A stretch of DNA of 5,312 nucleotides from Caldifarciminota bacterium (GTDB lineage Bacteria; Hydrothermota; Hydrothermia; B15-G9): assembly GCA_027064565.1 (NCBI GenBank), contig JAMOPK010000402.1, positions 1-5,312 of the forward strand, written 5' to 3'. Under the pieces are notes generated by a model that saw only the letters and a list, made by a program, of their open reading frames with translations, ran no database searches and was not told the origin of the DNA. Shown here piece by piece: positions 1 through 4,156 of this stretch. The position numbers were made by a program, and so were the translations under genes. Numbering within the stretch: the first letter of the stretch is position 1; each line of letters begins with the position of its first letter.

Positions 1-687
1 CAATATCCTACCGCCCCGGGATTTTACCGTAATCATGATCTGACAGTTGACTGGCAGGACGAAGGGCCTCAGCGTGAGCGTGTGTGCGCAGATCGGTGTG
101 ACAATCAGGGCATCCATCGAGGGGTGGATTATCGGCCCGCCGGCTGCAAGGTTGTAGGCTGTTGACCCTGTCGGTGTTGCGACCATGATCCCATCGGCCC
201 GGAGCCTCGCCAGAGACATATTGTGCGCCATGATCTCGATCTCAAGGATACGTGCCGCACCGGTTGCGATTATGGCGACCTCATTGAGTGCCAGAAATCG
301 GCGCCCGTTTATCCGCTGAGCCACAACCCTCATCCTCTTTTCCACAATGTAATCGCCTTTTTTTATGCGTTCCAGGATCTGCGGGATGTCATCGGGCTGA
401 AAGATGGTCAGAAATCCCACCCGCCCGATGTTGAATCCGACGAGCGGCTTGCCCTGCGAATAGCGGGCGGCCCTGAGGAACGTTCCGTCGCCACCAACAA
501 CGAGGATGATGTCGCTTTTTTCGCCTATTTCGGATAACTCGACCAGTTCAAACTTGTCAGGGCAAATTAAAAATCTGGCGAGGTCGGCCTCGAAAACCGC
601 CTCGCCAGTCGAAAGTTCTTTTTCGAGCAATCTCAGTATCGGCTCGACTTCAGGCTTGAGTGGGTTGGCAACAACGCCAAATACCAC
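1..687 (-). CDS. nadK: NAD kinase, C-terminus cut by window edge
   Basis: This gene encodes ATP/polyphosphate-dependent NAD kinase, the cytoplasmic enzyme that phosphorylates NAD to NADP. The 229 visible residues contain the family motifs in order: the N-terminal Rossmann-like strand ending VVANP (5-9), the GGDGT loop (65-69) with presumed catalytic Asp67, NIGRVGFL (86-93), LNE (134-136), and the glycine-rich DGIMVATPTGSTAY (165-178) followed by AGGPIIHP (182-189), then TPICAHTL and RPFVLP near the edge. NADKs are usually about 270-300 residues, so roughly the last 50 are missing beyond position 1. I chose the GTG at 685-687 because a purine-rich GAGAAGG lies 6 nt upstream and the resulting N-terminus (MVFGVVANP) fits the family. 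No ATG lies between this point and the secF stop, which is in the same frame. The gene follows secF almost without a gap, so operon membership is likely. A terminator-like hairpin lies inside the gene near its start. Confidence 0.95.
   Translation of the reverse strand, partial: MVFGVVANPLKPEVEPILRLLEKELSTGEAVFEADLARFLICPDKFELVELSEIGEKSDIILVVGGDGTFLRAARYSQGKPLVGFNIGRVGFLTIFQPDDIPQILERIKKGDYIVEKRMRVVAQRINGRRFLALNEVAIIATGAARILEIEIMAHNMSLARLRADGIMVATPTGSTAYNLAAGGPIIHPSMDALIVTPICAHTLTLRPFVLPVNCQIMITVKSRGGRIL
564..608 (-). terminator. Terminator-like hairpin plus U-rich tract inside nadK
   Basis: Read on the minus strand, CTGGCGAGG (608-600) pairs perfectly with CCTCGCCAG (583-575). A further CGG/CCG pairing (599-597 with 587-585) continues the stem across one bulged A, closing a loop of about nine bases. 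The stem is followed at once by ATTTTTAATTT (574-564). This has the form of an intrinsic terminator but lies about 80-125 nt inside an open, conserved coding region. It may be an attenuator sensitive to nadK translation, or simply a coding coincidence. The structure is visible; the function is inference. Confidence 0.35.
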
Positions 688-690
688 AAT

Positions 691-1773
691 TTACCTTCTC
701 TTTTTCTTTCTTTTCTTGGATTTACGGGCCTTCTTCCTGCCCGTGGTTTTGGTAGCCTGCTGTTTCTGGGATATTGCTTCCTGCTGTTCCGGCTGAGCAG
801 GGGCCTGCTGTTTCTGTGCGGTTGATACGGTGGTTTGAGAGAAGGACGGCTTCGGAGTCGCCGAAACACGCGATTTTCTGATCCTTCGCCTCTCCTGATA
901 TGCTTTCCATTCAACCACAAGGGCCGCCACCACGTAAATCGAGGAGTATGTTCCCACTATGACGCCGATGGTCAACGCGAAGGCAAAATCAAAGATCACC
1001 GGACCGCCAAAGATCAAGACAGAGAGCAAGACTAACAATGTAGTAACCGATGTAATGATGGTCCTCGAAAGGGTCTCGTTGATTCCCCTGTTGACCAGCT
1101 CGATGAAGTGGTCAAGCCGCACGCTTTTGCCGATCATCTTGAGTTTCTCTCTGACGCGGTCAGACACCACGATGGAGTCGTTGATTGAGTAACCCACGAT
1201 GGTCAGGAGGGCCGCCACGATTTCAATTGTGATTTCTTTGCCGAACAGCGAGAATATCGTCAGTGTGATGAAAACGTCGTGGAACAATGCGAGCACTGAG
1301 CCAAGGCCGAAGGCGAAATCAAACCTGATGGTGATGTAAATCAGCATCAGGAGCAGGCCGATGATAACCGCATTAGTAGCCTTCTTCCTGAGTTCATTTC
1401 CGACCTTCGGGCCGACTTTCTCATCCCTGTCCAGCCTGACCTTAAGTCCGAGGTGTTTTTCAATTGCCTTTGTGACAACTGAAGCATCAATATCCTCTTT
1501 ATATTTGATGATGAAGTCCTGCGGCGAACCGAAGTCTTGAATTTCAGCAGATGTTATGCCTGCGTCAGCGACTGCCTGCCTGATCTTAGCGATATCAACG
1601 GGTTGCTCAACGTGGATCTGGATGAGGGTTCCACCTGTGAAATCTATGCCATATTTCGGGCCTTTGACGATCATGAAGATGATCCCGATGAGGATCAGGG
1701 CGCCCGAAAGGATGAAGGCATACTTCCTCTTGCCGATAATGTCGTAATTGGGATTGTCAAAAATTCTAATCAT
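691..1773 (-). CDS. secF: Protein translocase subunit SecF
   Basis: SecF pairs with SecD in the inner membrane and uses proton motive force to pull exported proteins through SecYEG. The 360 residues show the expected layout: TM1 (about 18-37), the GIDFTGG motif (42-48) starting the periplasmic P4 domain, VGPKVG (120-125), then five more membrane segments (about 132-151, 155-177, 182-203, 238-257, 261-287). Conserved family stretches are RFDFAFGLG (150-158), VGYSINDSIVVSDRVREK (193-210), NETLSRTIITS (232-242) and IGVIVGTYSSIY (269-280). The ATG at 1773 is preceded by GAGGGGG with 6-nt spacing, and the secD stop lies 15 nt upstream. Most SecF proteins end soon after TM6. This one adds about 60 cytoplasmic residues: a Gln/Ala/Thr-rich linker (about 305-343), then a strongly basic end (346-360, 13 of 15 Lys/Arg). 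Confidence 0.98.
   Translation of the reverse strand: MIRIFDNPNYDIIGKRKYAFILSGALILIGIIFMIVKGPKYGIDFTGGTLIQIHVEQPVDIAKIRQAVADAGITSAEIQDFGSPQDFIIKYKEDIDASVVTKAIEKHLGLKVRLDRDEKVGPKVGNELRKKATNAVIIGLLLMLIYITIRFDFAFGLGSVLALFHDVFITLTIFSLFGKEITIEIVAALLTIVGYSINDSIVVSDRVREKLKMIGKSVRLDHFIELVNRGINETLSRTIITSVTTLLVLLSVLIFGGPVIFDFAFALTIGVIVGTYSSIYVVAALVVEWKAYQERRRIRKSRVSATPKPSFSQTTVSTAQKQQAPAQPEQQEAISQKQQATKTTGRKKARKSKKRKKKRR
694..700 (-). promoter_or_regulatory. Ribosome binding site of nadK, inside the secF coding end
   Basis: The mRNA reads GAGAAGG, then the secF stop TAA, then ATT, then the GTG start, giving a 6-nt spacing. The site lies wholly within the last codons of secF, in a 24-nt uninterrupted purine run (694-717 on the minus strand). 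This placement fixes GTG at 687 as the best start and suggests translational coupling to secF. Confidence 0.75.
694..738 (-). other. Codons for the SecF polybasic C-terminal tail
   Basis: These codons encode SecF residues 346-360, RKKARKSKKRKKKRR, in which only Ala349 and Ser352 are not basic. SecF topology places both termini in the cytoplasm, so the tail faces ribosomes and anionic lipid head groups. The basic codons form the purine tract that also carries the nadK ribosome binding site. A ribosome- or lipid-binding role is inferred by analogy with basic C-terminal tails on some YidC/Oxa1 proteins. Confidence 0.6.
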
Positions 1774-1788
1774 TTTCGTCCCCCTCGG

Positions 1789-3363
1789 TTAAATCTTTAT
1801 GCCGGTGCCTTTGACTTTCACAAAGTAGTCGAAGATGATCTTGGTTATGAACACGGCAGTGATGAAGTTGATGATGATTCCGAGCGAGAGTGTGGTTCCG
1901 AATCCTTTGATCGGACCGGTTCCCAGTTTGAACAGCACAATAGCTGCGATGAGCGTCGTGACATTGGCATCGAAAATGGTAATGGTGGCTCTGTGATAAG
2001 CAGCATCTATTGCCGTTGATGGGGCTTTTCCGGCTCTCAACTCTTCCCTGATCCTCTCAAAAATCAGCACGTTTGAGTCAACTGCGATACCGGCGGTCAG
2101 GATTAATCCTGCGAGGCCCGGCAGAGTGAGCGTGGCATGGAGTCCGGCAAGCGCCGCGACGATGAAAAGCATTTCGAGCAGTAGGGCTATGTCGGCAACA
2201 ATACCCGCCAGATTGTAATAGATGGCCATGAAGATTATCACGGCAAGAAGTCCGATCAAAAGTGCACGAATTCCCTTTCTAATCGAATCGCGTCCGAGGC
2301 TGGGGCCGACTGTCCTTTCCTCGACGATCTTGACAGGGGCCGGAAGCGCACCGGCACGGAGCACAATGGCCAGCTCCTTTGCTTCGTCGAGGCTTTCAAG
2401 GCCCGTTATCTGTGCCCTTCCGCTCGGTATCCTTTCACGGATAACAGGAGCGGATTGGACGACGTTATCAAGGACTATGGCAAGCCGCTTGCCAACATTG
2501 GCAGCGGTCACAATGGCAAATTTACGGGCGCCCTGACGGTTGAGCTCAATAAGGACGATGGGCCTGCCGGCGAGCTGAGGGTTGGAGCCACTGCCGATGG
2601 TGTGACGGGCATCTTTTATGGCGGCGCCAGTTAGTTCAGGCTCCTTTTTCACGAGGTAGAGCGGACGGTATTTCTTGCCGTTTATCTCAATAGATTTGCC
2701 CCAGAGGAACTCGTAACCCGGAGGTATAACTTTCTTGACCTGAGGGAGGTTCAGGATGCTGTCAACCTTGGGCACATCATCCTCGGCAACAACCATGTCC
2801 TGTTGCAACAACTGAAGGTAACCGCTGAACGGCTTTATCTCGGTCATAGTGGTATCCAACAAGGTATCGCCTGTTACGCGGGAAGTGTTCCTGAGAACCT
2901 CATCGATGTTCTTAAGGGTTTCTTCAATAAGTTTGTTGTCTGCCACCAGCTTGAATTCAAGGAGCGCTGTTCTTCCGATGAGAGAGACTGCACGTTCCCT
3001 GTCGAGCACGCCGGGTAACTGCACCAGAATTCGATTGTTCCTCAGCTTCTGGATGGTAGGTTCAAAAACGCCCCACTGGTCAACGCGGTTTCTGATGATT
3101 TCGATGGCCCTGTCAACCGCTTTATCAACGCTCACACCTTCAGGAAGCTTGCTCTGGTCGATTTCCAGCAGGAGATACATCCCTCCCTGAAGATCGAGTC
3201 CGAGGTTGATGGCCTTTTTCTTGAGCTCAAGGAGCTCGGATTTCGGCATCTTTGCCCTTTCTTCTGGACTCATGGTGTAATATCGGATGGTCGGTATAAG
3301 TGTCCAGATAGCAATAATTAACAGGACTACCACAGCGGATATGCGCCATTTTAAGCCCTTCAC
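1789..3363 (-). CDS. secD: Protein translocase subunit SecD
   Basis: SecD is the larger inner-membrane partner of SecF and helps the Sec translocon release proteins into the periplasm. In the 524 residues I see an N-terminal membrane segment (about 7-26), the LGLDLQGG motif (54-61), NRVDQWGVFEPTIQ (92-105) and LPG (116-118) of the P1 base, a divergent P1 head region (about 141-245), and ELTGAAIKDA (243-252). These are followed by GARKFAIVTAANVGKRLAIV (278-297), VGPSLG (352-357) and a five-helix membrane block. That block contains TLPGLAGLILTAGIAVDSN (413-431), FERIREELRAGK (435-446) and DANVTTLIAAIVLF (465-478). The start is GTG at 3361-3363, supported by AAGGAGG 7 nt upstream. The gene heads a likely secD-secF-nadK transcript. 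No yajC lies immediately upstream, where many bacteria keep it; the neighbour there is divergent. Confidence 0.98.
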   Translation of the reverse strand: MKGLKWRISAVVVLLIIAIWTLIPTIRYYTMSPEERAKMPKSELLELKKKAINLGLDLQGGMYLLLEIDQSKLPEGVSVDKAVDRAIEIIRNRVDQWGVFEPTIQKLRNNRILVQLPGVLDRERAVSLIGRTALLEFKLVADNKLIEETLKNIDEVLRNTSRVTGDTLLDTTMTEIKPFSGYLQLLQQDMVVAEDDVPKVDSILNLPQVKKVIPPGYEFLWGKSIEINGKKYRPLYLVKKEPELTGAAIKDARHTIGSGSNPQLAGRPIVLIELNRQGARKFAIVTAANVGKRLAIVLDNVVQSAPVIRERIPSGRAQITGLESLDEAKELAIVLRAGALPAPVKIVEERTVGPSLGRDSIRKGIRALLIGLLAVIIFMAIYYNLAGIVADIALLLEMLFIVAALAGLHATLTLPGLAGLILTAGIAVDSNVLIFERIREELRAGKAPSTAIDAAYHRATITIFDANVTTLIAAIVLFKLGTGPIKGFGTTLSLGIIINFITAVFITKIIFDYFVKVKGTGIKI

Positions 3364-3370
3364 GCGAATG

Positions 3371-3377
3371 CCTCCTT
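3371..3377 (-). promoter_or_regulatory. Ribosome binding site of secD
   Basis: AAGGAGG on the minus strand lies 7 nt before the GTG at 3363. It decides the start codon, because no ATG is present at a suitable distance and the next residues (KGLKWRIS) lead directly into the first membrane helix. Confidence 0.85.
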
Positions 3378-3402
3378 TTTTCTACAATCCGTGGAACCGC
3401 CA

Positions 3403-3431
3403 ATTATATTTCAGCCATAGGAAAAACGCAA
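3403..3431 (-). promoter_or_regulatory. Candidate sigma-70-type promoter for secD-secF-nadK
   Basis: On the minus strand a perfect TATAAT (3408-3403) lies 17 nt downstream of TTGCGT (3431-3426), which matches only the TTG half of the -35 consensus. Transcription would begin near 3396-3398, giving a leader of about 33 nt with the AAGGAGG site well placed. This rests on consensus matching only, and the -35 is weak. Confidence 0.5.
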
Positions 3432-3504
3432 TAAACCATAAGAATTTAGGCGTGATAACATGATGCTAAGATAAAACGTTGTTACTTTAGTCCCTGATGC
3501 GCAA

Positions 3505-3524
3505 ACACCTTGTAAAACAGGTGT
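3505..3524. repeat. Short inverted repeat just upstream of the lipoprotein promoter
   Basis: ACACCT (3505-3510) and AGGTGT (3519-3524) are perfect 6-bp inverted arms around an 8-base AT-rich centre. The repeat ends two bases before the candidate -35 at 3526. Position and symmetry would suit a dimeric regulator's operator, but a 6-bp pair this close together is common by chance. Confidence 0.3.
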
Positions 3525-3525
3525 A

Positions 3526-3553
3526 TTGACTGCCCTAAACCTCTCTTTAAAAT
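3526..3553 (+). promoter_or_regulatory. Candidate sigma-70-type promoter for the lipoprotein-receptor operon
   Basis: TTGACT (3526-3531, one mismatch to TTGACA) and TAAAAT (3548-3553, one mismatch to TATAAT) are 16 nt apart. Transcription would start near 3560, leaving about a 19-nt leader that carries AGGAGG at 3566-3571, 7 nt before the ATG. The call rests on consensus matching only. Confidence 0.5.
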
Positions 3554-3578
3554 AAAGGCACAAATAGGAGGCAAAAGG

Positions 3579-4145
3579 ATGAATAGAGCATCCTCAATGC
3601 TCACCCTTCTCGGGTTCTCTATCCTGCTTCTCGCCGCCTGCGATAAGATAGAGAACCCATCCCCCGGATATATCACTGGTGTAGTCAAAGCCGCAATAGT
3701 GGATACATCAGGTGATACAACAGTGACCGCCCTTGCCGGGGCGTCCGTTGGGACACTGCCCCACCATGCAAGGGCCACAACCGACAGTTCCGGCCGATAC
3801 ACGCTCGAAGTCTTCCCCCGCACCTATCAGGTCTATGCCAAGCACGACCCGGATGTTCGGGAGACCATGACAATGGTCGATTCCGTGCTCCTGACCGAGG
3901 TTTACGTGGATACAGTTGCCGACAGCACCGACACACTCATCATAACCACAACCGTTCAGCATGTCCTCGATAGCCTTCTCGAGATCGAAACGGTGACCTA
4001 CGATTCAACCATCTCGGACGAATATGAGGTTAATGAGGGCCAGACGGTTACCATCCCGGACCTTGTTCTACCTGCTGCTAAGAGCTACCAGGATTCCATG
4101 TTTATCACTATCGATACGGTAAGAGTTGACACAACACGGCCATAA
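3579..4145 (+). CDS. Lipoprotein with carboxypeptidase-regulatory-like beta-sandwich; function unknown
   Basis: I do not recognise a named family. The first 20 residues form a lipoprotein signal peptide ending in lipobox LAAC (18-21), and Cys21 is the only cysteine. Asp follows at +2; in Enterobacteria this can favour inner-membrane retention, a rule that may not apply here. Residues about 31-90 resemble a carboxypeptidase-regulatory/transthyretin-like fold: YITGVV, ALAGASV (51-57), ATTDSSGRYTLEVFP (66-80) and TYQVYAK (82-88). A stretch matching the last strand, EVNEGQTVTIPDLVL (150-164), comes much later, so the domain seems to carry a Thr/Asp-rich insertion of about 40-60 residues. Thr makes up 29 of 188 residues. 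AGGAGG 7 nt before the ATG supports this start over Met7. The stop codon overlaps the receptor gene's ribosome binding site, which points to a partnership with that receptor. At 188 residues it is far too short for SusD. Confidence 0.88.
   Translation: MNRASSMLTLLGFSILLLAACDKIENPSPGYITGVVKAAIVDTSGDTTVTALAGASVGTLPHHARATTDSSGRYTLEVFPRTYQVYAKHDPDVRETMTMVDSVLLTEVYVDTVADSTDTLIITTTVQHVLDSLLEIETVTYDSTISDEYEVNEGQTVTIPDLVLPAAKSYQDSMFITIDTVRVDTTRP
3612..3658 (+). repeat. Perfect 12-bp inverted repeat in the lipoprotein signal-peptide region
   Basis: GGGTTCTCTATC (3612-3623) is the exact reverse complement of GATAGAGAACCC (3647-3658). Inside it, TCGC (3631-3634) and GCGA (3640-3643) can pair around a 5-nt loop, giving a two-tier hairpin. 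It begins 33 nt after the start codon and covers codons for the hydrophobic core, the lipobox and the first mature residues. No T-run follows on either strand, so it is not an intrinsic terminator. The pairing is visible; any role in mRNA stability, pausing or translation is inference. Confidence 0.6.
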
Positions 4146-4150
4146 GGAGG
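4144..4150 (+). promoter_or_regulatory. Ribosome binding site of the receptor gene, overlapping the lipoprotein stop
   Basis: AAGGAGG lies 6 nt before the ATG at 4157. Its first two bases are the last two of the preceding TAA stop, so a ribosome ending on the lipoprotein gene sits on the next start site. This indicates translational coupling. Confidence 0.9.
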
Positions 4151-4156
4151 ATAACC

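Larger units (their letters stand above)
3364..3578. other. Divergent intergenic region between secD and the lipoprotein gene
   Basis: This AT-rich gap of 215 bp separates two outward-facing genes. It holds the ribosome binding sites and candidate promoters of both, plus a short inverted repeat at 3505-3524. The middle part (about 3432-3503) shows no convincing gene or RNA structure. Because transcription diverges here, no terminator is expected between the units. Confidence 0.7.

Noticed and set aside
1537..2019. Plus-strand open frame of 160 codons opposite secF and secD
   Set aside because: It lies antisense to two strongly conserved genes, spans their junction and has an Asp/Glu-rich composition that mirrors hydrophobic codons on the other strand. 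No ribosome binding site was noted.
2098..2111. 14-bp perfect palindrome CAGGATTAATCCTG inside secD
   Set aside because: A 7-bp-arm palindrome is not rare in 5 kb, and here it encodes the conserved membrane segment AGLILT of SecD. No sign of a regulatory role.
3482..3823. Minus-strand open frame reaching into the divergent intergenic region
   Set aside because: Most of it is antisense to the lipoprotein gene, and it would cross the lipoprotein promoter and ribosome binding site. No recognisable protein features.
3579..4145. SusD-like identity for the lipoprotein
   Set aside because: SusD proteins are about 500 residues and mostly helical with TPR-like repeats. This protein is 188 residues and looks beta-rich.
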